From Chlamydiia bacterium (GTDB lineage Bacteria; Chlamydiota; Chlamydiia; Chlamydiales; GCA-2402025), in NCBI GenBank assembly GCA_030427725.1, contig JAUICV010000001.1, positions 669,298 to 733,297 of the forward strand: a DNA stretch of 64,000 nucleotides, given 5' to 3'. Position numbers and translations under genes: made by a program. Shown in pieces: positions 31,024-39,496 of this stretch. Each line of letters opens with the position of its first letter. Positions within the stretch are counted from its first letter, which is position 1. Under the pieces are notes generated by a model. That model worked only from the letters and a program-made list of their open reading frames with translations. It ran no database searches and was not told where the DNA came from.

Positions 31024-33183
31024 ATGAAAAAAGCAAAAAAAAAACAATCCACAGCTTCTTTGAGCACTAGTGAAAGAAAACGTCTTAAAAATAGAATCTG
31101 GTATTATTTAAAGAAAAAAGATTACAAGCCGCTAACCCAAAAGCAACTTTTCAAAAACTTAGGACTGGATAAAAAACTCGAAAGCATTGCATCTGATATC
31201 TTAACTAATCTTATCCAATCAAATGAAGTCATTGTTGAGAAAAATAAACTCAGAGTCAAACCTCCACAAATCGATTCGATCGAGGGTATTTTCTTTAGAC
31301 ATCCAAAAGGCTTTGGGTTTGTCAGCCCAAAAGATTCTGATCTTCAGGATGTTTTTATTCCAAAACCATGCACTTTAAGCGCTCTAAATCAAGACAGCGT
31401 TAAAGTAAGGCTTTCAAAAAACCCTAACTCTAAAAAAGGTCCAGAAGGTGTAATCACTGAGATTTTAAAGCGCGGAAAGAATTCAATTGTTGGAATTATT
31501 TATGACGCCGATAAAGATCATTTTTTAGCCTTTTGCCCAACCCTTGGAGATTCAAAAATCGTAGGGGTGACTCCTTCTAAAAAAATTCCTTTAGCAACTG
31601 GGGACAGAGTTCTTTTAGAAATCACCAACTGGGAAGCCTATCCTTTTGAAATTTTAACTAATCCTGTGAAAATTATCGGTCATATCTCTGATGCTTCAAA
31701 AGATATCGAATCAGCTATTTATGATTTTGACCTTAGAGACTCCTTTTCAAAAGAGATTGAAGATGAAGTCAAAAAACTTCCCAAAAGCCCTTTAACTAAA
31801 GATTTGGAAAACAGAGCAGATCTCACTGACATAGAGACTTTCACCATTGATCCAGATACTGCAAAGGATTTTGATGACGCTTTATCTTTAACTAAAGAGA
31901 AAAACTCTTATAAGCTAATTGTCCATATCGCTGATGTTTCTCATTACGTTAAAGAAGGCTCTTTAATAGATAATGAAGCCATTTTAAGGTGCAACTCAAC
32001 GTACTTCCCTTCAAAATGTCTTCCCATGCTCCCAGAAAAACTCTCAAATGGTCTTTGTTCTTTAAAAGAAAATGTCTTGAGGCTTACAGCTTCGGTTTTC
32101 ATGGAGTTCAACAAAAAGGGTGAGCTCAAATCCTACGACATTAAACGGAGCTATATTAAAAGCCAAAAGAGATACACCTACAAAGAGGCTAAGAAAATCT
32201 TAGATGGTGAATTAGAAAGTCCTCATAAGCAAACTTTAGTTCACATGAGAGAGCTTTGCCATCTTTTGCAAGCAAAACGCAGAGAACGAGGTAGTGTCGA
32301 TTTTGCTATGGATGACCTATCCCTTAAAATGGATAAAAAAGGAAATCCTATCGCTTACGAAGTAATCGAATATGATATCACACACCAAGTTGTAGAAGAG
32401 TTTATGTTAAAAGCTAATGAAGTTGTAGCTAAACATCTCAGTGACCAAGGGATCGACTTAATTTATAGAACTCACGAACCTCCATCAGATAGCGACATAG
32501 AAGGGTTTTATCAACTAGCTAGAGCCTTAGGCTTTAAGCTCAAGCTTAAGCCTAAAAAAGGTGACGTCCAAGGCCTTTTTGAAAAAGCTGCCAGTACACC
32601 CCATTTACACCAGCTTTGTTTAGCTTTCATCAGAAGTATGAAGTTAGCTATTTATTCAGAAAACAATGTGGGTCACTTTGGTTTATCTTTAGAACACTAT
32701 TGTCATTTTACAAGCCCAATTAGAAGATACAGTGACTTAATCGTCCATCGTATCTTGTTTACAGATCCAATAGAGAGCGAAGCACTAAAAAAGGTTTCAA
32801 AAAAACTATCTGACCAAGAACGTGTTAGCTTTAGAGCTGAAAGCTCCGTGAATCTATTAAAAAAACTTCGATATTTAGACAAACTAATATCAGATAATCC
32901 AGACACAAATTTTGATGCATTCGTTACAAAAATCAAACCCTTTGGAATCTACTTTGAACTATCACCGTTACAGTTTGAAGGCTTTGTTCACATTTCAGAT
33001 CTTGGTAACGAATATTTTCGTTATTCGAATGAGCAAAATCTCTTATGTGGCGAACGAACAAATATGACCTTTAAAACTGGTTCCAAAATAAAGGTTGTCA
33101 TAGACCATTTAAGCCTAATAACAGGCGAAACTCACTTTCGAATTTTAAACGCTCCAGGAAAGAAAAAACGAAGAAAGAAATAA
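31024..33183 (+). CDS. rnr: Ribonuclease R
   Basis: Processive 3'-5' exoribonuclease for structured RNA and rRNA turnover. The 719-residue protein has an N-terminal helix-turn-helix region (30-75), cold-shock domains (about 87-220; GIFFRHPKGFGFVSP), the RNB catalytic domain from about 265 with the metal aspartates in TIDPDTAKDFDDALSL, and a C-terminal S1 domain (KIKPFGIYFELSPLQFEG) followed by a basic tail KKKRRKK. All in normal order. Start follows the HAD gene by 51 bases without a clear Shine-Dalgarno. Confidence 0.96.
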   Translation: MKKAKKKQSTASLSTSERKRLKNRIWYYLKKKDYKPLTQKQLFKNLGLDKKLESIASDILTNLIQSNEVIVEKNKLRVKPPQIDSIEGIFFRHPKGFGFVSPKDSDLQDVFIPKPCTLSALNQDSVKVRLSKNPNSKKGPEGVITEILKRGKNSIVGIIYDADKDHFLAFCPTLGDSKIVGVTPSKKIPLATGDRVLLEITNWEAYPFEILTNPVKIIGHISDASKDIESAIYDFDLRDSFSKEIEDEVKKLPKSPLTKDLENRADLTDIETFTIDPDTAKDFDDALSLTKEKNSYKLIVHIADVSHYVKEGSLIDNEAILRCNSTYFPSKCLPMLPEKLSNGLCSLKENVLRLTASVFMEFNKKGELKSYDIKRSYIKSQKRYTYKEAKKILDGELESPHKQTLVHMRELCHLLQAKRRERGSVDFAMDDLSLKMDKKGNPIAYEVIEYDITHQVVEEFMLKANEVVAKHLSDQGIDLIYRTHEPPSDSDIEGFYQLARALGFKLKLKPKKGDVQGLFEKAASTPHLHQLCLAFIRSMKLAIYSENNVGHFGLSLEHYCHFTSPIRRYSDLIVHRILFTDPIESEALKKVSKKLSDQERVSFRAESSVNLLKKLRYLDKLISDNPDTNFDAFVTKIKPFGIYFELSPLQFEGFVHISDLGNEYFRYSNEQNLLCGERTNMTFKTGSKIKVVIDHLSLITGETHFRILNAPGKKKRRKK

Positions 33184-33234
33184 AAGATTGCTTTTGAATT
33201 TCTCTGAAGTATATACACTGCCCTAAGGAAAGGA

Positions 33235-33906
33235 TTGACTCATATGAAGAAGTATTTCATCACAGGTCTTGTCATCTTATTGCCATTAGCTGTGACTGTA
33301 GCCATAGTTATTTTTATTGTGAATTTTTTAACGCAGCCTTTTATTGGCTTTGTGTCAAACTTTCTAAGCTCTCTTACTCCATTAAACCGAGATTTTCTGT
33401 TTTTAAAGCCAGAGCAAGTTGTCAAGTATGGCTCTCAGCTACTTATTTTATTCTGCCTTTTTATTACTACAGTCTTTCTAGGAATGATTGCTCGCTGGTT
33501 TTTTATCAAAAGCATCATTTCTATCAGCGATAAGTTGCTCCATAAAATTCCCATTGTAAACAAGGTTTACAAAACAACTCAGGAAATCATTAAGACAATT
33601 TTTGTGACTGACAAGAACTCATTCAAACAAGTTGTTATGGTCCCCTTCCCAAATGAAACAAGTTATGTCATTGGTCTTATCTCAAGGGAGTCTCCAAAAA
33701 TTTGCTCTGACAAGACTCAATCGAATTTAATTTCAGTTTTGGTTCCTACAACACCCAACCCAACAACTGGTTTTTTGCTTATGTACGATAAAGAAAAAAT
33801 CATTTATCTCGATATGACCCCTGAACAAGCTTTAAAATACATAGTCTCGTGTGGAGTAATAACTCCTGAACATCCAGGACCTAAAATAGAAAGTAAAGAG
33901 CCATGA
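33235..33906 (+). CDS. DUF502 family membrane protein, first of a tandem pair
   Basis: A 223-residue inner membrane protein with TM segments at about 5-30 (FITGLVILLPLAVTVAIVIF) and 62-90, and a C-terminal cytoplasmic domain with the DUF502 pattern: KVYKTTQEIIKTIF, VVMVPFPNETSYVIGLI, VLVPTTPNPTTGFLLM. Function unknown in the family; such proteins are found widely and occur in plants as COV1-like proteins. The preceding promoter-like TTGCTT/TATATA (33189-33216) and AAGGAAAGGA site suggest independent start of transcription. It overlaps the next paralogue by four bases. Confidence 0.88.
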   Translation: MTHMKKYFITGLVILLPLAVTVAIVIFIVNFLTQPFIGFVSNFLSSLTPLNRDFLFLKPEQVVKYGSQLLILFCLFITTVFLGMIARWFFIKSIISISDKLLHKIPIVNKVYKTTQEIIKTIFVTDKNSFKQVVMVPFPNETSYVIGLISRESPKICSDKTQSNLISVLVPTTPNPTTGFLLMYDKEKIIYLDMTPEQALKYIVSCGVITPEHPGPKIESKEP

Positions 33907-34556
33907 AAAAGTACTTTTTAACAGGACTTATCATCTTACTCCCCATAGCACTCACCTGCATGATCTTTATCTTTTTGATAGATCTACTTACTCACCCCTT
34001 TGAAGGCCTCGTCCATAAAGTTCTTATTATTCTGGATCAGAACATCGTTTGGCTTAACCAACATAGGGAACTGTTAACCTTTATTGCACGAGTCGTAGTT
34101 CTGATTATTTTGTGCTTTGGAATTTTTGTGCTTGGTTATATAGGATCTCGTATCCTAAAGAACTTCCTACTTGATAAGTTTGATCAACTTATCATGAAAA
34201 TCCCCTTTATCAAAAAAATCTATAAAACAATCAAAGATGTTGTAAAAACTTTTTTGTCTGATTCAAGAAAAGCTTTCGAATCAACTGTTGTTGTTCCCTT
34301 TCCCTTTGAAGGCTCCTATGCATTAGGTTTTCAATCTGGCGATGCTCCAACTGAGGCGTTAGAAAAAGCAGGTCTCCACCTTAAGGATTTTGGATATAAG
34401 TCCGTTTTTGTACCGACAGCTCCTCATCCAATTTCTGGTTTTTTACTAATAACTGAAGAACCTTCCATCAAAAAGGTTGACATTTCAACTGAAGAAGCTT
34501 TTAAATTTCTGATCTCTGCAGGTTTATTTAAACCTGGTGAAAGTTCAGAACATTAA
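33903..34556 (+). CDS. DUF502 family membrane protein, second of a tandem pair
   Basis: A 217-residue paralogue of the preceding gene: MKKYFLTGLIILLPIALTC nearly repeats its N-terminus, followed by a second TM pair (FIARVVVLIILCFGIFVLGYIG), then IKKIYKTIKDVVKTFL, VVVPFPFEGSYALGF and VFVPTAPHPISGFLLI. Start ATG lies in the stop of the first copy (ATGA). The two diverged well outside these motifs, so the duplication is old and the copies may form a hetero-oligomer. Function unknown. Confidence 0.88.
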   Translation: MKKYFLTGLIILLPIALTCMIFIFLIDLLTHPFEGLVHKVLIILDQNIVWLNQHRELLTFIARVVVLIILCFGIFVLGYIGSRILKNFLLDKFDQLIMKIPFIKKIYKTIKDVVKTFLSDSRKAFESTVVVPFPFEGSYALGFQSGDAPTEALEKAGLHLKDFGYKSVFVPTAPHPISGFLLITEEPSIKKVDISTEEAFKFLISAGLFKPGESSEH

Positions 34557-34562
34557 GGCTAT

Positions 34563-35012
34563 ATGGTTTCTCAAAATAAAGTATTTCAATCCCCTTTCAA
34601 AACGATTTTTTTTACCGTTACAAATCCTCAAGATAAAATCAATTATCTTCTAAAAACATCTTATGAATACTTTGAAAACAGGAAAAGACTTCTTATTTTA
34701 GTCTCAAACCCAAAGGCCATGCAATATGTGGATAGCCTTCTATGGGACCACAGCCAAACCAGCTTTTTACCCCATGACACAGAACATCAAAACTACTCAA
34801 AAAATAGTTTTCTTCTTGTCTCCAGCGCTATCTCTAAAAGCTTTCCTGCCCAATCCATTTTCAATCTAACTGAGACGCCGGTAAACATCACAAATAACAC
34901 CTTTTCAACTATTTATGAGTTTGAAGAAAATTCTAATCCTTCTAAAAAAATATCTTTCCAAAACAAGCTCAATTATTACAAGTCCCACAAAAGACGCATT
35001 ATCTCCCTGTAA
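34563..35012 (+). CDS. holC: DNA polymerase III chi subunit-like
   Basis: A 149-residue protein with the chi pattern: KRLLILVSNPKAMQYVDSLLWD, then SQTSFLPHD, corresponding to the LW-x-sFLPH segment in HolC, and the strand NSFLLVSS. Chi joins the clamp loader to single-strand binding protein; its partner psi is usually not recognisable outside gamma-proteobacteria. The C-terminus is basic (YYKSHKRRIISL). It starts six bases after the DUF502 gene. The call rests on one motif block, though that block is distinctive. Confidence 0.75.
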   Translation: MVSQNKVFQSPFKTIFFTVTNPQDKINYLLKTSYEYFENRKRLLILVSNPKAMQYVDSLLWDHSQTSFLPHDTEHQNYSKNSFLLVSSAISKSFPAQSIFNLTETPVNITNNTFSTIYEFEENSNPSKKISFQNKLNYYKSHKRRIISL

Positions 35013-35018
35013 AAAACC

Positions 35019-35047
35019 TTGAAAAGTTCTAGATAAGATTTTATACT
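35019..35047 (+). promoter_or_regulatory. Strong promoter for the small basic protein genes
   Basis: TTGAAA (35019-35024; five of six), 17-base spacer, TATACT (35042-35047; five of six). Followed by AGGAG nine bases before the ATG at 35078. One of the best promoters in the window, fitting high expression of ribosome-associated small proteins. Confidence 0.62.
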
Positions 35048-35077
35048 TCGCTTAGCTAAAATTTAGGAGCATCCAAC

Positions 35078-35257
35078 ATGACACGTATTGGTAAAAAGCA
35101 AGAAAGACGCCACTCTTCACCTAGAAAACGTCACTACCCAGCAGCTAAAACTGGACCACTTAAAGACAATCTACCACTAGGTTACGGAGAAAAAGAAAAC
35201 TGCGCAAAAGAGGCAAAACAACCTCTAACTTTCATTCCAAAAATTAAATCATTATAA
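35078..35257 (+). CDS. Small basic protein of unknown function (59 aa)
   Basis: Encodes MTRIGKKQERRHSSPRKRHY... with about a third basic residues in the first half, then a more neutral tail ending TFIPKIKSL. AGGAG precedes the ATG at good spacing and a strong promoter lies upstream. It is directly followed by the conserved small basic protein gene (19-base gap), so both probably act together, most likely binding RNA or the ribosome. I believe similar small proteins occur beside this gene in other chlamydiae but cannot name a family. Confidence 0.72.
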   Translation: MTRIGKKQERRHSSPRKRHYPAAKTGPLKDNLPLGYGEKENCAKEAKQPLTFIPKIKSL

Positions 35258-35276
35258 AAGAAAGGCCAAAAAAGCT

Positions 35277-35438
35277 ATGTCTAGACATCCTAGTTACGGA
35301 AAATCAGGAAAAGGTGGAAAAAAAAGAAACGTATTAAAACGTTTTGAAAGAGTTGACGTCCTTAAAGAAATGGGCAAATGGAAAGACGGTGAAAACAAAA
35401 AAGTCACAGGTCTACCAAAGACACCGGTACAGAAGTAA
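35277..35438 (+). CDS. Chlamydiae/Verrucomicrobia-type small basic protein (53 aa)
   Basis: The sequence MSRHPSYGKSGKGGKKRNVL followed by KRFERVDVLKEMGKW and VTGLPKTP matches what I recall as the family named small basic protein (TIGR04137), found in Chlamydiae and Verrucomicrobia and thought to be ribosome-related. 53 residues, pI strongly basic, near constant length in the family. It is a useful phylum marker here. The stop is one base before the ybeY ATG, linking it to rRNA maturation. Its exact function is not established. Confidence 0.85.
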   Translation: MSRHPSYGKSGKGGKKRNVLKRFERVDVLKEMGKWKDGENKKVTGLPKTPVQK

Positions 35439-35439
35439 T

Positions 35440-35919
35440 ATGACTACCTCTGAGATCACCACTTATTTTAAGAGTGATCAAGATCTTGTTTCTATTACTA
35501 ATGATCAAATTGAGACCTTAGTCAAAGTCTTTGCAGAGTCGATGCAGATTGAGTTTGATGAGGTCTCTATTCATTTTGTGAACAAAGCAAAAATCACATC
35601 TCTACACGGAATATACTTTCAGGATGAAACGCCTACTGACTGTATTTCATTCCCTATAGATTCGATTCATGACAATGTATATCCAAAAGTTATTGGAGAA
35701 GTATTTGTTTGTCCTGAAGTAGCTCTTGAATACTCTAAAGAGCACGACATATCTTTTGAAAGTGAACTGACTTTATACGTAATTCACGGCCTTTTACACC
35801 TGATTGGATATGACGATATCGAAGAAACTGATCGACAGATCATGAGGGAAAAAGAAGCTTATGTCATGAAATCTCTTCAGTCAGCTAATGCGCTTTTACT
35901 CCCCCTATTTTCACTTTAA
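35440..35919 (+). CDS. ybeY: Endoribonuclease YbeY
   Basis: Single-strand endoribonuclease of rRNA maturation and ribosome quality control, 159 residues. I start it at ATG 35440, one base after the previous stop; the longer frame from 35344 merely covers the small basic gene. The family zinc motif H-x3-H-x5-H appears as HGLLHLIGYDD: the first two histidines are kept but the third ligand is Asp. FQDETPTDCISFP is the other family block (TDVLSFP type). The Asp may still bind metal. Confidence 0.9.
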   Translation: MTTSEITTYFKSDQDLVSITNDQIETLVKVFAESMQIEFDEVSIHFVNKAKITSLHGIYFQDETPTDCISFPIDSIHDNVYPKVIGEVFVCPEVALEYSKEHDISFESELTLYVIHGLLHLIGYDDIEETDRQIMREKEAYVMKSLQSANALLLPLFSL

Positions 35920-35973
35920 CATTGTCAAATGACTCAAAACTTCGTATTAAAGAAATAAAGTCTAGTAAAAAAG

Positions 35974-37317
35974 ATGATCCACGAAAGTATACTTATTCCC
36001 TTGTTTTTCCTGCTTGGAAGCTTTTGTTTATCCATTGTTGATAGAAGCATGAATTTCCTTGGACGCTTTGAGCTGTCTAAAGAGATTAGAAAAGCTAGAA
36101 AAGTTTTTTATTTTTTTCATATTATCAGAAAACTTTTTCAAAAAGCTGGATGGACAAACCACTATTTCATCAGCAGTATCACTAAGCAAATTCTACGTGT
36201 ATTATACGCAAGCACTTCCGTATTTTACCTGCTTTCTTTACCATCTTTTGCTAAATCTATCAGCTTTACTAACAAACACTACGCATTAGACCTTTCATCT
36301 TTTTTTCTACTCGTATCTGTAGTTATAGGTCTTGCGGTTATCGTAGATTTTATTGCGTTTTTACTTTCTGTGTTTAAGGCTAAAAGGACTCTGCTTGTTA
36401 TTTATCCAATTGCAGGACTCTTTTTACTTTTATTTTGTCCACTTACATTTTTTCTCCTAAAGCTTCAAAAGCTATTATCTTCAAAATCCAAAGAAGATAA
36501 AAGCGACCCTAGTCATAAAGAAATTAAAGAAAAGATCGTTGAGCTAGTATGGGAAGCTGATAACAGTGAAAATCTAGACCCTCAAGATAAAAAGCTGATT
36601 TTATCAGTTGCTTCATTCAAAGAAAGAATCGCAAGAGAAATTATGGTTCCTAGAATCGATGTGTTCTCTTTAGATGCAACGCTAACGGTTGAAGAAGCCA
36701 CTAAAACCTTTGCAGAAGAAAGATATAGCCGAGTCCCTGTCTACAGAGACACCGTCGATAACATTATTGGTGTTTTACTTTATAAAGACCTTCTAAATTT
36801 TTATATCAATACAGACGATTTGACAAAAGATACGCTAAAACGCACTACGATAGAAAAATTTCTAAAACCAATCGTTTACACACCAGAGACTAAAAAAATC
36901 TCGCATCTCCTTCAAGAATTTCGAGCAAAACAACTTCACTTAGCAATCGTCGTTGACGAATATGGCGGAACAGAAGGGATTGTTACAATTGAGGATATTT
37001 TAGAAGAACTCGTTGGTGAGATAGCAGATGAATATGACGACAAAAACGAAGAAATTTTATTTTCTTCTCATCCTGAAGGTGGATGGATTGTTGATGCGAA
37101 AATGAACATCAACGACACTGAAAAAGAACTAGGTATAATCATACCGAAAAGCCCCGAGTATGATACAATCGGGGGTTACATCTTTGAAAGAGCTGGGGCT
37201 ATACCAACAAAAGGATGGAGAATCCATCACGAGAATTTTGATCTCGAAATCTTAAGTTCTACAGACAGAAGTATAGACAAAATAAGGATCATCCCTCCCC
37301 CTTCTGAAGATCTTTAA
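35974..37317 (+). CDS. CNNM/CorC-HlyC family protein with CBS domain pair
   Basis: A 447-residue membrane protein: four hydrophobic segments in the first 170 residues (IPLFFLLGSFCLSIV; VFYLLSLPSF; FFLLVSVVIGLAVIVDFIAF; PIAGLFLLLFCPLTFFLL), then MVPRIDVFSLDATLTVEEA opening a CBS pair (about 225-350, with VVDEYGGTEGIVTIEDILEELVGEIADEY at the end of the second CBS) and a C-terminal transporter-associated CorC_HlyC domain (GGWIVDAKMNINDTEKELG). The family is linked to Mg2+/Co2+ efflux and membrane integrity. It lies downstream of ybeY, as corC does in many bacteria. Confidence 0.92.
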   Translation: MIHESILIPLFFLLGSFCLSIVDRSMNFLGRFELSKEIRKARKVFYFFHIIRKLFQKAGWTNHYFISSITKQILRVLYASTSVFYLLSLPSFAKSISFTNKHYALDLSSFFLLVSVVIGLAVIVDFIAFLLSVFKAKRTLLVIYPIAGLFLLLFCPLTFFLLKLQKLLSSKSKEDKSDPSHKEIKEKIVELVWEADNSENLDPQDKKLILSVASFKERIAREIMVPRIDVFSLDATLTVEEATKTFAEERYSRVPVYRDTVDNIIGVLLYKDLLNFYINTDDLTKDTLKRTTIEKFLKPIVYTPETKKISHLLQEFRAKQLHLAIVVDEYGGTEGIVTIEDILEELVGEIADEYDDKNEEILFSSHPEGGWIVDAKMNINDTEKELGIIIPKSPEYDTIGGYIFERAGAIPTKGWRIHHENFDLEILSSTDRSIDKIRIIPPPSEDL

Positions 37318-37385
37318 CTTTTCTTGAAAAGATTCTTTATTTAAGGCAAAATAAGTCCAACTATTTATGCCTTTAGGAGAGTTGA

Positions 37386-39281
37386 ATGAGAAGATCTATC
37401 TGTTACTGCGAACCAAAATCAACCTTTGCAGGAGCTCTAACAAGCTTAAAATTCATCTTTTCCCCATCATCGCAACTTCCCAAAGGAACTAGACTTAAGT
37501 TTGATCCTTTAGTGCGAGCTAGATCTTTTGACTGGCAACTACCTCTCTCAGGAACAAAATCACAAAAAAGTCTTGTATTTCTAGCTACTCCGAATGGAGA
37601 AAAACTTGTCGCAAAAGCTGTTAAAGGCCCAAACCCTGCAGCTCCACAATTTGAGTTTATTTTACCCCACGAAGTTAAACCTGGTGAAGAAGTTGTTATT
37701 CATTATGGAGAAGATGACAAAGAGGGACTTCAAGCGCAGCACCACGTGCAAAGAAGGCGTCCATTTTATCTCTATGTAGACCCAAAAGGAAAAGGTGATT
37801 ACAAAGAGCCTGAAGTCTTTAATATTGATGTTAAGGGAAATGTTTTAGAAAATATCCGTGTCATATCCCCTTCACTAGTAAACAAAAATGAAAGATTTGA
37901 TGTGATCGTAAGATTTGAAGATCGTTTTGGCAATCTTACAGCTAATGCAAAAGAAAAAACTCTTATTGAGTTAACCTATGACAATTTCAGAGACAATCTT
38001 AACTGGAAGCTTTTTGTCCCAGAAACAGGATTTTTAAACCTTCCCAATCTGTATTTTAATGAAGCTGGTATCTACAAGCTAAAACTTACAAATACCGACA
38101 CCAAAGAAGCGTTCTTTTCTAACCCAATCAGATGTGTTGATTCTGATGAAAAAAGAAGTATCTATTGGGGAACATTCCATGGTGAGTCTGAAAGGTTTGA
38201 TAGCCTAGCTGAAATTGAATCTGCCTTAAGATTTTTCAGAGACGATCAAGCGTATCATTTTTTCTCAACATCAGCTTTAGACTCCGAAGACCAAACATCA
38301 AACGACTCATGGAAGTCGATCGCGGCTCAAGTCTCGGAATTCAATGAAGAAGATCGATTTGTCACATTTCTAGGATCACAATGGTTTAACAATTCACCTG
38401 AAGAGGGCCTAAGACATCTTATTTTCTTAAAAGACAACAAACCAATCTTGAGAAAAAAAGACGCTAAGTCAAGCTCTCTTAAAAAAATCTACAAAGGCCA
38501 TACAACAAAAGAACTTCTATCTATTCCTTCTTTTACAATGGCAAAAGGACACGAATTCAATTTTAAAGAACTAATGCCAGAGTATGAACCAGTTGTTGAA
38601 ATTTACAATGCCTGGGGTTCTTCTGAGTGCTTAGCAAAAGAGGGAAATCCTAGACCCATCACAGCCAAGAAGAAAAAAGGAATCGAAGAGTCCGCTATAG
38701 GGTCTATTAGAGAAGCTCTGAATAAAGGCTACCGCTTCGGATTTATCGCAGGAGGACTTGATGATCGCGGAGTTTTTGCCCCACTTTATGATTCTGATCA
38801 AGTACAGTATAGCCCTGGAATGACAGCTATTATGACGTCCTCTCAATCCCGAGATTCTCTAGCGCAAGCCTTAAAAGACCGCAGATGCTACGCAACAACA
38901 GGAGATCGTATTATTCTAGATTTCCAAATAGCATCATTACCGTTTGGATCAGTTATCTCAACAAAAGCAAAACCAGGTCTTTTATATAACAGATATATCT
39001 CAGGATGCGTAGTCGGCACCACAAAGATTGATCTCGTAGAAATTTTCCGTAATGGATCTTTACTTAAGGCACTTAAACCTGACAACGAGAAGTTTGAGTT
39101 TGAGCTTGATGATCTAGAACCCTTAGAGAAAGTTTCTTTAAAATCTAGTCTAATGGAAGGTCTTTTTAGCTATTACTATTTAAGAGTGACTCAAGCTAAT
39201 GGTCATATGGCTTGGAGTTCACCTATTTGGATTGATTTAGAAACTGTTGAAAAAGAAAAGAAAATACGCAAAAAAGCTTAA
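37386..39281 (+). CDS. Large DUF3604-like (PHP-type metallohydrolase-like) protein
   Basis: A 631-residue cytoplasmic protein without signal peptide. It has two N-terminal beta-rich domains (to about 250), then YWGTFHGESERFDS, resembling the opening metal motif of DUF3604/PHP-like proteins (G-D-x-H-x-H-S), here with only one His. Later VTFLGSQWFN, VEIYNAWGSSECLAKEGNP, GYRFGFIAGGLDDRG and LKDRRCYATTGDRIILDF follow the DUF3604 order (last motif CYATTG is distinctive). The loss of a metal-binding histidine suggests altered metal use. Function unknown. It precedes a small membrane zinc-ribbon gene in the same transcript. Confidence 0.68.
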   Translation: MRRSICYCEPKSTFAGALTSLKFIFSPSSQLPKGTRLKFDPLVRARSFDWQLPLSGTKSQKSLVFLATPNGEKLVAKAVKGPNPAAPQFEFILPHEVKPGEEVVIHYGEDDKEGLQAQHHVQRRRPFYLYVDPKGKGDYKEPEVFNIDVKGNVLENIRVISPSLVNKNERFDVIVRFEDRFGNLTANAKEKTLIELTYDNFRDNLNWKLFVPETGFLNLPNLYFNEAGIYKLKLTNTDTKEAFFSNPIRCVDSDEKRSIYWGTFHGESERFDSLAEIESALRFFRDDQAYHFFSTSALDSEDQTSNDSWKSIAAQVSEFNEEDRFVTFLGSQWFNNSPEEGLRHLIFLKDNKPILRKKDAKSSSLKKIYKGHTTKELLSIPSFTMAKGHEFNFKELMPEYEPVVEIYNAWGSSECLAKEGNPRPITAKKKKGIEESAIGSIREALNKGYRFGFIAGGLDDRGVFAPLYDSDQVQYSPGMTAIMTSSQSRDSLAQALKDRRCYATTGDRIILDFQIASLPFGSVISTKAKPGLLYNRYISGCVVGTTKIDLVEIFRNGSLLKALKPDNEKFEFELDDLEPLEKVSLKSSLMEGLFSYYYLRVTQANGHMAWSSPIWIDLETVEKEKKIRKKA

Positions 39282-39290
39282 ATAAACGAT

Positions 39291-39476
39291 ATGTCTACAT
39301 TGATCACTACGACTGTTATAGCAACAGCACTTGTTATAGTGTGTGCTATCTTTCTAGGCATTGGCAAGCTAATAACTGGTAAGTCTATGTTTTCTTGTAA
39401 AAGATGCGGAAAGCCAGAAGACAAGAGCAAATGCTCACTTTGTAAAAAGAATAAAAAAAAACCACCTAGAAACTAG
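39291..39476 (+). CDS. Small membrane protein with CxxC zinc-ribbon tail (61 aa)
   Basis: A hydrophobic N-terminal helix (LITTTVIATALVIVCAIFLG) is followed by a short cytoplasmic or periplasmic tail with CKRCG-x7-CSLCK, two CxxC pairs eight residues apart, which would bind one metal ion as a zinc ribbon, and a basic end KKNKKKPPRN. It is nine bases downstream of the DUF3604-like gene. The TAG stop is inside the terminator hairpin. The specific role is unknown. Confidence 0.72.
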   Translation: MSTLITTTVIATALVIVCAIFLGIGKLITGKSMFSCKRCGKPEDKSKCSLCKKNKKKPPRN

Positions 39477-39487
39477 GTGGTTTTTTT
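39461..39487 (+). terminator. Strong terminator overlapping the end of the small zinc-ribbon gene
   Basis: ACCACCTAG (39461-39469), AAA loop, CTAGGTGGT (39473-39481), then T to 39487. It contains the stop codon at 39474-39476, so translation to the stop would melt the hairpin. An A run before it means it can also work for the converging minus-strand gene at 39497. Confidence 0.88.
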
Positions 39488-39496
39488 GTCTTAGGC

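Noticed and set aside
35344..35439. N-terminal extension of YbeY
   Set aside because: It overlaps the small basic protein gene in another frame; YbeY homology begins at the ATG at 35440.
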